Shown here one piece after another: positions 1 to 6,631 of a stretch of 6,945 bases of DNA. A model generated the notes under the pieces. The model did not search any database. It worked only from the letters and a program-made list of their open reading frames with translations, and was not told where the DNA came from. This DNA is from Planctomycetota bacterium (GTDB taxonomy: Bacteria > Planctomycetota > Phycisphaerae > Sedimentisphaerales > Anaerohalosphaeraceae): positions 1 through 6,945 of the forward strand of contig VRUF01000150.1 in the NCBI GenBank assembly GCA_019456245.1. Reading direction: 5' to 3'. How positions within the stretch are numbered: the stretch's first letter is position 1; each line of letters begins with the position of its first letter. Made by a program: the position numbers and the translations under genes.

Positions 1-1
1 T

Positions 2-934
2 GAAGTTATATCGCGCAGCGGTCCCAGTGAAAAGCAGGCTAAGAACAGTCATGCCAGCTCGACGCCTATTGCCGCCGATGGAAAGATATATGCTCATTTC
101 GGTCATATGGGAACGGCGTGTATAGATGTTAGCGGTGAGGTGATTTGGCGGCAAATGAGTTTGGTCTATCCGCCGGAACATGGTAATGGCAGTTCTCCGA
201 TACTTGTCGACGATAAGCTTATCTTCACCGGCGATGGTTTTGTGGATCCGTTTTTGGCGGCTTTGGATAAGCGAACCGGCGATGTTGTATGGAAGGTAAA
301 TCGAACTGAGACTAAAGCTAAGAATAAGTATTCGTTCTGTACGCCTTTATTGATCGAAGAGGGCGGCCGGAAGATCGTGGTTAGTCCCTATAGCGGAGCC
401 GTTGCCGCTTATGATCCTGCCGACGGAAAAGAAATATGGCGTGTTCTTTACGGTCAGGGATATTCGGTAACGCCGCGGCCCGTTTATGCCGATGGAATGG
501 TTTTTATCTGTAGCGGGTTTAGCAAGGCTTATGTTTATGCGATACGTCTTGGCGGTCATGGCGATGTTACGGATACTCATGTCGCCTGGAAGAGTGCGAG
601 TAGTGTGCCGCGTACGCCTTCGGTGCTGCTGGTTGGCAAAAAAATATATTATGTTTCCGACAAAGGGATAGTAAGTTGTATTGCCGCTGCCAGCGGTAAG
701 GAGTATTGGCAGGGAAAAATCAAGGCGCCGTTTTCTGCCTCCCCTGTCCTTGCCGGCGGGAAGATTTATCTTACCAGTGAAAAAGGCAAGACGTTCGTTA
801 TCAAGGCGGGGGAGGAATTTGAGATAATTGCTGAAAACGATCTGGGTGAGCGAACGTTTGCTTCGCCCGCGGTATCGGGGAAAAGTTTATTTATAAGAAC
901 CAAGTCCACTCTCTACTGCATCAAGGAGCGTTAA
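2..934 (+). CDS. PQQ-like beta-propeller repeat protein, 5' partial
   Basis: The frame is open from position 2 to the TAA at 932-934, so 310 C-terminal residues are visible and the true start lies upstream of the window. The Met at 107 is internal, because the codons before it continue the same fold (NSHASSTPIAADGKIYAHFG). Propeller blades recur about every 45-60 residues, each with a strand motif of the type aaLDkrtGdvvWk: FLAALDKRTGDVVWK, VAAYDPADGKEIWR, VSCIAAASGKEYWQ, and a closing LYCIKER strand. Such proteins are generally secreted or periplasmic and act as scaffolds or outer-membrane-assembly-like factors. Quinone-cofactor catalysis cannot be claimed, because no dehydrogenase active-site context is visible. 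The gene runs convergently into the histidine kinase with only 15 bp between the stops and no clear terminator. The fold is firm; the substrate and role are unknown. Confidence 0.9.
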   Translation, partial: EVISRSGPSEKQAKNSHASSTPIAADGKIYAHFGHMGTACIDVSGEVIWRQMSLVYPPEHGNGSSPILVDDKLIFTGDGFVDPFLAALDKRTGDVVWKVNRTETKAKNKYSFCTPLLIEEGGRKIVVSPYSGAVAAYDPADGKEIWRVLYGQGYSVTPRPVYADGMVFICSGFSKAYVYAIRLGGHGDVTDTHVAWKSASSVPRTPSVLLVGKKIYYVSDKGIVSCIAAASGKEYWQGKIKAPFSASPVLAGGKIYLTSEKGKTFVIKAGEEFEIIAENDLGERTFASPAVSGKSLFIRTKSTLYCIKER

Positions 935-949
935 GAAAAACTCAAGGAA

Positions 950-3379
950 TTATTCTTCTGCCGGTATTGCGACGAAGAATTTTGTTCCTTTTTCCGGTTC
1001 TGATTCAACCCTTATAGTTCCTTTGTGGCGATTCAGTATTCTTCTTACTATTGTCAGTCCCAGCCCGTCTCCTTCGGCCAAGGCTCGCGGGTTCAGGCGG
1101 TGGTATATTTCGAATATCTTGTCCTGATATGCCGGTTTAATGCCCATGCCGTTGTCTTCGACGCAGTAAACGCTTTCGTTGTTTTTTGTTTTTCCTGTAA
1201 TTTTGATGCGGCCTTTTCTGTCAGGGCTTAGATACTTCAGCGCGTTATCGATGAGATTCGTAAAGACCTGGGTTATCTGATGTTTGTCACCTGTGCAATC
1301 GGGCAGGTTGTCCAAAACGATTTCCGCGTCAAGGTTCTGGGTTTTGTATTTGACGTTATTAATGATCTCGCCGGCGACATCGTTCATATTGATCTTTTGG
1401 GTTTTGATCTCAACTGTTCCGATTCGCGAGACCTGCAAGAGGCCTTCGATAAGTCTTCTCATTCTTTGTGCGCTTGTACCGATATATTCGAGGTCGGTCG
1501 CAATATCTTCGTTTAGCAGGGAAGTTATTTCTTTTTTGGTATCGCCATCCGCGTCGCACTTATTAAGTAGTTCTTTCATTTCCTCGCAATGCTCGTTAAG
1601 CAATTCGCTGAAACCGTTGATATTTACGAGAGGTGTTTTCAGGTCATGCGACGAAATATAGACTATGCTTTGCAGTTCTTCGTTTTTTAAGCCTAGTTCT
1701 TGCTGGCTTGCAATGAGTTGCTGATTTAGGGCGTTTGTCTGCCGATTGCTTGCACGCAACTGTTGCTCATTTGCGGACAATTGCTGGTTCGACGCTCTTA
1801 GCTGCTGCTGGCTGGCTATGAGCTGCTGGTTTTGGGCTTCAACGGTTACGAAGAGTTTTTCCCGTTGCTGCTCTGCTTGCTTGCGTTCGGTAACATCATC
1901 ATGAACAGCTACGATTTCGCCGGAAGGCAGCTTGTAAACATAATTGTCAAACCATGCGGAATATCTGTCGTCTTTATACATCGCAACAGGGTGATGCTGC
2001 GGCTCGCCGGTTTTATAAACTTTTCTAAAAACATCAAGGAGCCCGAACTCCTCAATTCCAGGAAACATCTCAGTTATCTTTTTGCCAACAACATCTTCCT
2101 TTTTAGTCCTGTCAATCCTTTCGCCTGCGCTGTTTAAATCCTTAAAGATAAAGTCCATGCCATTTTCTACCGCTTCGTAGACAGCCACCCCACTGCTCAT
2201 ATTGTCAACTAGTTCTCTGTATCGAGTTTCACTTTCAGCCTGTTTTGCCTCAGCTTTTTTGCGTTTGGTGATATTTGCGACCAGAAGTGCGATGATGGCC
2301 AGTAGAACAACAAACGCGGCCGCAATGCTCCATATTTGGATGCGATAGGTTTGATAGAGTGAGAAAGATCGCTTTATCACGATGCTGTCTTTGGGAAGAT
2401 CAGCTTGGTCGATATTCCAGCACTGCAACTGAGCTTCATCGAACATGTAGGGATTTTGACTCTCGATAAGAATCGGAATGTTCGAGGCTTTTTCGCCATG
2501 AAGAATACGAACGATCCTTTCCGCTGCCAGCCGCCCGTGTGTTTCGCTGTTGAGCAGCTTTCCGCCGACGATACCATGGCCCAGGTACATGTCGGTGATA
2601 CCGTAAACAGGTACGCTTGACAGGTTCGAAATAAGTGGTCCCATTTCGTCGATTGAGGCATAGTCGTTGTTCTTGTCCCGCATCCAGACGGTCAGGAGTA
2701 CGATGCTGTCTTTAGGCAGTTGCTTCAGTTGCTCAAGCAACTCTGCCGTGGAATAGTCCTGTCCCTTGAGGTATTCGAATTCCAGTTTTTCGTATTGGCT
2801 GGCAACGCCCGTAACATCGGCGAGTTGGCCGATGCCTGTCGGAGTGCTGTCGACGACAACGTAAACCTTGCGGGTTGCCGGGTGCAATTTCAAAGCCAGA
2901 TCGATGGTGGCTTTGATGTCGAGAACTTCGACCAATCCGGTGAATTGCTCCTCGCCCGCAAAAGAAAAACCGGCATAGTCGTTGATGCCGCAAAAGGCAA
3001 CCGGCGCGTTCTGGAAAACGTCCTGATGGTGATCCATAACGAAACGGAGAGCATTGTCGTCGGTCGTGATGATCGCGTCCAGTTTGATATTGTCGTATTT
3101 GTGGTGGTAGGTGTGTGTGAGGTGCTCCAGATATTCTTTCGTGTAGACCCTCTTGGTGTCCATGTACTCAACGTAGAGTTCCAGGTTCTCAACATCGGCG
3201 ACGAGCACCTCCCTGGCACCGGTGACCTGGTTGTCGGTCCACTTAAATTCCTTGTGGTATGAGTTGAGGATAAGAACATGGCCTCTGCTGTCCTGGCTTG
3301 CGGTTGGCTGCGCCGGCGCCGAACATATGAGCATCGCCGCAGCGACGATCAGAAGGAATATCTTGGTATTAATTTTCAT
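950..3379 (-). CDS. Sensor histidine kinase: ABC-substrate-binding-like sensor, TM, PAS, HisKA, HATPase_c
   Basis: This is an 809-residue transmembrane sensor kinase. Residues 1-23 form a signal peptide or anchor. Residues about 33-305 resemble the periplasmic ABC transporter substrate-binding-like sensor family (HVLILNSYHKEFKWTDNQ; later DAIITTDDNALRFV and PVAFCGINDY), which suggests a small-molecule ligand. A TM helix spans about 349-371. A PAS domain covers about 386-500 and ends in the typical DDVTERKQAEQ. A Gln-rich heptad coil lies at 517-572. The HisKA H-box is SSHDLKTP with phospho-acceptor His578. The ATPase boxes are N (DNALKYL, Asn712), G1 (EDNGMGI, 741-747), F (IFEIYHRL, 755-762) and G2 (DGLGL, 771-775). 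All catalytic boxes are intact. There is no receiver domain and no response regulator in the window, so the partner is unknown. The ATG is preceded by a GGAAA Shine-Dalgarno-like stretch and overlaps the stop of a leader ORF (ATGA). The domain assignment is strong; the ligand is unknown. Confidence 0.95.
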   Translation of the reverse strand: MKINTKIFLLIVAAAMLICSAPAQPTASQDSRGHVLILNSYHKEFKWTDNQVTGAREVLVADVENLELYVEYMDTKRVYTKEYLEHLTHTYHHKYDNIKLDAIITTDDNALRFVMDHHQDVFQNAPVAFCGINDYAGFSFAGEEQFTGLVEVLDIKATIDLALKLHPATRKVYVVVDSTPTGIGQLADVTGVASQYEKLEFEYLKGQDYSTAELLEQLKQLPKDSIVLLTVWMRDKNNDYASIDEMGPLISNLSSVPVYGITDMYLGHGIVGGKLLNSETHGRLAAERIVRILHGEKASNIPILIESQNPYMFDEAQLQCWNIDQADLPKDSIVIKRSFSLYQTYRIQIWSIAAAFVVLLAIIALLVANITKRKKAEAKQAESETRYRELVDNMSSGVAVYEAVENGMDFIFKDLNSAGERIDRTKKEDVVGKKITEMFPGIEEFGLLDVFRKVYKTGEPQHHPVAMYKDDRYSAWFDNYVYKLPSGEIVAVHDDVTERKQAEQQREKLFVTVEAQNQQLIASQQQLRASNQQLSANEQQLRASNRQTNALNQQLIASQQELGLKNEELQSIVYISSHDLKTPLVNINGFSELLNEHCEEMKELLNKCDADGDTKKEITSLLNEDIATDLEYIGTSAQRMRRLIEGLLQVSRIGTVEIKTQKINMNDVAGEIINNVKYKTQNLDAEIVLDNLPDCTGDKHQITQVFTNLIDNALKYLSPDRKGRIKITGKTKNNESVYCVEDNGMGIKPAYQDKIFEIYHRLNPRALAEGDGLGLTIVRRILNRHKGTIRVESEPEKGTKFFVAIPAEE
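1664..1831 (-). repeat. Eight-heptad Gln-rich coiled-coil repeat within the kinase
   Basis: Kinase residues 517-572 read as eight consecutive heptads of the type N/Q-Q-Q-L-x-A-S (for example NQQLIAS, QQQLRAS, NQQLSAN, EQQLRAS). Leu occupies a fixed position in seven of the eight, which fits a parallel coiled coil between the PAS domain and the H-box. Identical peptides use different codons. The two NQQLIAS copies are aac-cag-cag-ctc-ata-gcc-agc and aat-cag-caa-ctc-att-gca-agc. The repeat is therefore conserved at protein level and is not a fresh DNA slippage product. Confidence 0.85.
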
Positions 3380-3486
3380 TTTTTGTTTCCTTTACCTTTC
3401 GAGGCTGCGATTTCGCCGCTGCCGATGGATTTCCCCGGGTATCCCAAGGTTAAGGCGAAATGCCTGCGGAAACATGCTTTAGTCAT
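3376..3486 (-). CDS. Predicted basic leader ORF (36 aa) coupled to the kinase
   Basis: A short open frame starts at ATG 3484-3486 and ends at TGA 3376-3378. It overlaps the kinase ATG (3377-3379) in an ATGA arrangement typical of translational coupling. An AAAGAGG Shine-Dalgarno lies at 3495-3501, 8 nt before this ATG. An in-frame ATG at 3502-3504 would give 42 residues, but it sits almost at the predicted transcription start. The product begins MTKACFRRHFALTLGYPGKS, ends SKGKGNKK, and is strongly basic; no family is recognised with confidence. The LGYPGKS stretch faintly recalls the LGYPS motif of IS3-family OrfA proteins, so an element remnant is an alternative. The ORF lies between a near-consensus promoter and the kinase, so it is probably transcribed. 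Whether it is translated or regulatory is inference. Confidence 0.5.
   Translation of the reverse strand: MTKACFRRHFALTLGYPGKSIGSGEIAASKGKGNKK
3410..3461 (-). repeat. 8-bp inverted repeat in the kinase leader transcript
   Basis: ATTTCGCC (3410-3417) and GGCGAAAT (3454-3461) are perfect inverted copies separated by 36 nt. They could form a stem inside the leader ORF, just upstream of the kinase ribosome-binding site. A second, weaker 5-bp pairing (ACATG with CATGT, within 3469-3489) would cover the leader ORF start codon. No T-tract follows, so this is not an intrinsic terminator. A regulatory role is only a possibility. Confidence 0.4.
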
Positions 3487-3511
3487 GTCATAAACCTCTT
3501 TCATAGTCGTC

Positions 3512-3541
3512 ATTATCCGGCTTTACGCCGCTTCCTGTCAA
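3512..3541 (-). promoter_or_regulatory. Sigma70-type promoter for leader ORF and kinase
   Basis: Read on the minus strand, TTGACA (3541-3536, a perfect -35) is followed after 18 bp by GATAAT (3517-3512, five of six matches to the -10). Transcription should start near 3505. This leaves about 125 nt of leader before the kinase ATG, almost all of it occupied by the leader ORF. The motif match is direct; activity is inferred. Confidence 0.75.
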
Positions 3542-3638
3542 GTAAAAATTATGGATGATACCGTTTAATGACCAGTTCTTTGCGGCATGATTGCCTAAGG
3601 GGCATTTCGAGGATTTTGGTAGGATTTTTGTTTGTTTT

Positions 3639-4352
3639 TTACTCGATGTGTATTACGCCTTGCTTTTTGTCTGCGTCGAGCGAGGATTTCTTTAGTATGT
3701 CGAATAGTTTTCTTGGACGCGGTATCTTGTAGAAATCGAACTCGGGATCCGTCTGGTCCTTTGTGAAGATCGTTACCGTTCCTATTCCGAAGACGCAATC
3801 GAGTATCGACCGGTGCATCTGAAGGTCTATGACGCGGAACATATCTATGTTGTCGACCCTTCTTGAGAATATTCCTCGCGACCATTCGATGCGGTCCGGC
3901 GTTATTTCATAGCAGACCGTTTTCAGTACCGCGATGCGGTAGATGGTTACGAAAAATGCCAGGATTACAAGTACAGCCGCTGCGATGGATCGGTAGTGCT
4001 CAAAGGCGAGGTACTGTGCGTCTGATATTTCTTCGGAATTTGCGAATAATGGCAGGATGTGATCTTCGAGGGGGAAGCTGTTTAGTGCAAAGGCCAGGGC
4101 GAGGACCAGGGCCGCTTTTATGACGGTGCCTATGGCGGCGAAGATGGATGGTCTTTCGCGGAAGATAATGTCCGAGTCCTCTTCGTCTTCATATTCATAA
4201 TCGTCGTCATCATCGTCGCGTGGGTTTGCGATAGCCGGGTGGTTTACGCCTACGAGAAATTCCGAGCAGAAACGGCATTTTACCGCGACCGCTTTTATCG
4301 TTTCGCCGCAGAAGGGACATAATTTGGTTTTAACTGTTTTTGTGGGCGGCAT
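3639..4352 (-). CDS. Zinc-ribbon, two-TM, bacterial PH domain membrane protein
   Basis: The 237-residue product starts with a zinc ribbon holding two CxxC knuckles (Cys12/Cys15 in LCPFCGE and Cys26/Cys29 in KCRFCSE). A very acidic linker follows at about 46-61 (six Asp in a row, then EYEDEEDSD). Two hydrophobic segments, about 69-92 and 121-143, are probable membrane helices. Residues about 144-222 resemble a bacterial PH domain (bPH_2, YdbS/YdbT type): YEITPDRIEWSRGIFSRRVDNIDMFRVIDL, then GIGTVTIFTKD and a final KIPRPRKLFDIL helix. The family is membrane-associated and its biochemical role is mostly undefined. The ATG has no evident Shine-Dalgarno, but an in-frame TAA lies just upstream, which supports this start. 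The gene is divergent from the sigma operon across 144 bp and is followed, 97 bp beyond its stop, by the kinase promoter in the same orientation. The domain reading is fairly sure; the function is unknown. Confidence 0.85.
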   Translation of the reverse strand: MPPTKTVKTKLCPFCGETIKAVAVKCRFCSEFLVGVNHPAIANPRDDDDDDYEYEDEEDSDIIFRERPSIFAAIGTVIKAALVLALAFALNSFPLEDHILPLFANSEEISDAQYLAFEHYRSIAAAVLVILAFFVTIYRIAVLKTVCYEITPDRIEWSRGIFSRRVDNIDMFRVIDLQMHRSILDCVFGIGTVTIFTKDQTDPEFDFYKIPRPRKLFDILKKSSLDADKKQGVIHIE

Positions 4353-4496
4353 TGGGGTTTTCGCTTAAAAATCGTTATTACGCTAAATCAATTATCGGAA
4401 AATAGGCAAGTTTGGCATTAGAAAAGGGTTTAGAATGCGGATTTTGGGTGTTTTTGGAGGATTGGAGGTTTTTTTGTAAACGTTTCGGTTAAGTTT

Positions 4497-5060
4497 ATGT
4501 CTATACTTGTGTTTGCTATATATGCTTCCGGCGTGGCCGGTTTGGTTTTTTGGGAAATTATTTTATTGTCTTCGGATGTTTTTCGTAAATTAGTTGATGA
4601 ACATGGGCGGCTTGTGCTTAATACGGCGTTTGGCGTATTGGGTGACCATGCCGGTGCGGAAGATGTACATCAAGAGGTTTTTATGGCGATCTGGCGAAAT
4701 TGGCATACATACAACGGGGATACGAAGTGGCGCGGTTACTTGTATCGGGCCACGATTCGCAAAGCGATCGATCATGCAAAACGAATACGGAGAGACAAAG
4801 GTGCGGTAAAAGATCTACAGCTCGGTGTGGATAATAGAAAACCGGACGGGGAGATGATCGCTTCTCAGATGCAGGATAAATTAAGAATGTGTATTGGGAA
4901 TCTGCCGAAAAGACAGGCCGAGGTATTTGTGATGGCGCGGATCGATGGACTTGCTTACGATAAGATCGGTAAGGTGCTTGACTGTTCGGCCAAGACTGTA
5001 AGGGTGCATATGCACAGGGCGCTTAAAAAACTAGCGAAAGAATTTACAGGTGCGTTATGA
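4497..5060 (+). CDS. ECF-type RNA polymerase sigma factor (sigma70 family)
   Basis: Region 2 spans about residues 28-98: FRKLVDEHGRLVLNTAFGVL, then AEDVHQEVFMAIWRNW and WRGYLYRATIRKAIDHAKR. This covers core binding and -10 recognition. Region 4 spans about 128-181 (LPKRQAEVFVMARIDGLAYD followed by the helix-turn-helix IGKVLDCSAKTVRVHMHRAL), which recognises the -35. No regions 1.1 or 3 are present, as in ECF sigma factors. The last bases overlap the next start (ATGA), so sigma and anti-sigma are co-translated. The annotated ATG lacks a nearby Shine-Dalgarno and adds about 26 hydrophobic residues before region 2. A TTG at 4566-4568, 10 nt after GGGA, would give a normal ECF N-terminus and may be the real start. 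Family assignment is firm; target genes are unknown. Confidence 0.93.
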   Translation: MSILVFAIYASGVAGLVFWEIILLSSDVFRKLVDEHGRLVLNTAFGVLGDHAGAEDVHQEVFMAIWRNWHTYNGDTKWRGYLYRATIRKAIDHAKRIRRDKGAVKDLQLGVDNRKPDGEMIASQMQDKLRMCIGNLPKRQAEVFVMARIDGLAYDKIGKVLDCSAKTVRVHMHRALKKLAKEFTGAL

Positions 5061-6517
5061 AAAAACATGATGAAATTTTGGAATTGCTTGCCGGGTTTGT
5101 TCTTGGCGAATTGCCCCAGGAACAAGCAGGTGATGTACGCAAGCATTTGGCTGGGTGTGATAAGTGCACAGTTGAGGTTAAACGACTCAGAGCGGTGCTT
5201 GATTGTGCAGAACAGATGAAGAATAAAACAGTTGATGAAACTGTGTTTATATCGGCGAGGGAAAAGCTTATCGCCCGTGTCGAAAGCGGCAAAGGTGAGA
5301 CTTTAACAAACAGTAAGGTAAGAAGGAGATGGATCATGCAGAGCAAAGTAGCGAAGTGGGCAGTAGCAGCGGTTATTATTGTTGGTGTGTTTGTAGGTTT
5401 TACTATGTTTGGAGGTACCAGCAGCGTCGCCTGGGCACAGGTCGCAGAGCGTGTCGAGCAGGTTAAAACATCCGCATATCACGTCTACATAGAGGTGCGA
5501 AACATACCGGGGATGGATACCGAGAAAGCTACGACCATGGAGCAGAATATAATAGAATCCACGGAGTATGGTATGCGGATGGATATGCGGATGGGAGGCG
5601 AGAGCAGCTCGACAATAATATACGTTTTGCCCGCCGATAAAATAGTGCTGTCTATTATGCCGGATCAGAAAAAGTTTGTAGAGATGAAACTGACCGATGA
5701 ATTGCTTGATCAAATGCGGAAAGATACCTATGACCCTAAGATGATGATCGCAGGGTTCGTCGGCGATAAATATATAGAACTGGGTAGAAAAGTAATAGAC
5801 GGGATAGAAGTTGAAGGGATAGAGTCTACAGATCCAAAAATCGGGTTGGGGATGTTTGATGATGTAGTCGGCAGAGCGTGGGCAAGCGTGGAAACCAGCT
5901 TGCCGGTGCTCATAGAAATGGAGTATGCTCAAGCTGATGGCATGACCTTCAAGCTTATAATGGACGGTTTCCAGTGGGACATTGCCCTTGACGCTAGTGA
6001 GTTTACGCCTGTTATTCCTGATGATTACGAAAAGCTTGCAGACATGAAAATGCCGGAGATGCCGGAGATGAATGAGAAAGGGGCAGTCAAAGGGCTTGAA
6101 GTGTTGGGCACGATTATGGACGGTAAATATCCGCCGAAGATGAATATGATGGATATTTTAAAGACACTTAATGACAGAAGTATGAAAGAAATAGAAGCAC
6201 TTGTAAATACTGAGACGGAAACTACAAAAGAAGTGGAAACATCCAAGACAACAGATGAATACATGGATACCATGGTGGAAGACCATACAGCGGTGATGGG
6301 GCTTTGCATGTTTTATATGCAGCTTATACAGGAAGATAAGGATCCGGCATATTACGGCGACCGGGTTACTCCTGCCGATACCGATGCTGTTTTGATGCGT
6401 TGGTTGAATGATGAAGAGGGGTATCGCGTTATCTTCGGCGATCTTAGTATCGGCGACTTCAGCCCGGAGGAACTCGGTGAAATGGAGGCAAAACTGCCGC
6501 CCTTGCCCGTGGAATAG
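5057..6517 (+). CDS. Zinc-finger anti-sigma factor with TM helix and large LolA-like extracytoplasmic part
   Basis: The 486-residue protein begins with a cytoplasmic anti-sigma zinc-finger (ZAS-like) domain. His30-x3-Cys34-x2-Cys37 is visible, and His4 lies 26 residues before His30, the spacing of the fourth ligand in RsrA-like proteins. One TM helix lies at about 98-118 (VAKWAVAAVIIVGVFVGF). The roughly 365 residues beyond it should be outside the cytoplasmic membrane. Residues about 125-325 resemble a LolA/outer-membrane-lipoprotein-sorting type beta-sheet module (AWAQVAERVEQVKTSAYHVY; FKLIMDGFQWDIALDASEFT). A separate C-terminal segment, about 340-486, ends with DAVLMRWLNDEEGYRVIFGD. Met-rich patches occur (YGMRMDMRMGG, KMPEMPEM). 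The ATG overlaps the sigma stop, indicating a tight sigma/anti-sigma unit that would sequester the sigma factor until an envelope signal is received. The N-terminal role is well supported; the outer domain's function is inferred. Confidence 0.88.
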   Translation: MKKHDEILELLAGFVLGELPQEQAGDVRKHLAGCDKCTVEVKRLRAVLDCAEQMKNKTVDETVFISAREKLIARVESGKGETLTNSKVRRRWIMQSKVAKWAVAAVIIVGVFVGFTMFGGTSSVAWAQVAERVEQVKTSAYHVYIEVRNIPGMDTEKATTMEQNIIESTEYGMRMDMRMGGESSSTIIYVLPADKIVLSIMPDQKKFVEMKLTDELLDQMRKDTYDPKMMIAGFVGDKYIELGRKVIDGIEVEGIESTDPKIGLGMFDDVVGRAWASVETSLPVLIEMEYAQADGMTFKLIMDGFQWDIALDASEFTPVIPDDYEKLADMKMPEMPEMNEKGAVKGLEVLGTIMDGKYPPKMNMMDILKTLNDRSMKEIEALVNTETETTKEVETSKTTDEYMDTMVEDHTAVMGLCMFYMQLIQEDKDPAYYGDRVTPADTDAVLMRWLNDEEGYRVIFGDLSIGDFSPEELGEMEAKLPPLPVE

Positions 6518-6539
6518 TCCCAAAAACAGATTTTCATCG

Positions 6540-6570
6540 AAGGCCGGGCCATTAAGTCCGGCCTTTTTTT
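6540..6570 (+). terminator. Intrinsic terminator of the sigma/anti-sigma operon
   Basis: AAGGCCGG (6540-6547) and CCGGCCTT (6558-6565) form a perfect 8-bp GC-rich stem around a 10-nt loop. The stem merges into seven T residues (6564-6570). It begins 23 nt after the anti-sigma stop, which separates this operon from der. Confidence 0.92.
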
Positions 6571-6576
6571 GTTGTT

Positions 6577-6605
6577 TTGCTATTTCAACCCCCCTCTGGT
6601 ATAAT
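6577..6605 (+). promoter_or_regulatory. Sigma70-type promoter for der
   Basis: TTGCTA (6577-6582) and a perfect TATAAT (6600-6605) are separated by 17 bp, immediately after the upstream terminator. The -10 sits inside the short palindrome GGTATAATACC (6598-6608). The start of transcription is expected near 6612, leaving a leader of about 95 nt before der. Confidence 0.75.
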
Positions 6606-6631
6606 ACCTTGCTGTATTTAATAAAATGGCC

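Noticed and set aside
2720..3262. 180-codon open frame on the plus strand opposite the kinase sensor domain
   Set aside because: It is antisense to a convincing domain of the kinase, has no recognisable motifs and no clear ribosome site.
3376..3510. Cyclic-di-GMP or other known riboswitch in the kinase leader
   Set aside because: Consensus blocks of the known class I c-di-GMP aptamer were not found, and the stretch is better read as a short ORF.
3370..3640. Insertion-sequence remnant next to the kinase, suggested by LGYPGKS in the leader product
   Set aside because: No terminal inverted repeats, target duplication or further transposase motifs are visible; the resemblance is too short to call and is kept only as an alternative.
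3585..3640. Terminator downstream of the PH-domain gene
   Set aside because: Only 4-bp TGCC/GGCA pairings are present and no T-tract follows on the minus strand.
4380..4440. Sigma70 promoter TTGGCA/TAGAAT before the sigma operon
   Set aside because: The spacing is only 13 bp, too short for a functional sigma70 promoter; an ECF-type site could not be assigned either.
5303..5932. 209-codon open frame on the minus strand opposite the anti-sigma gene
   Set aside because: Its composition (many His, Tyr and Cys) is typical of an antisense shadow and no domain is visible; the plus-strand protein explains the region.
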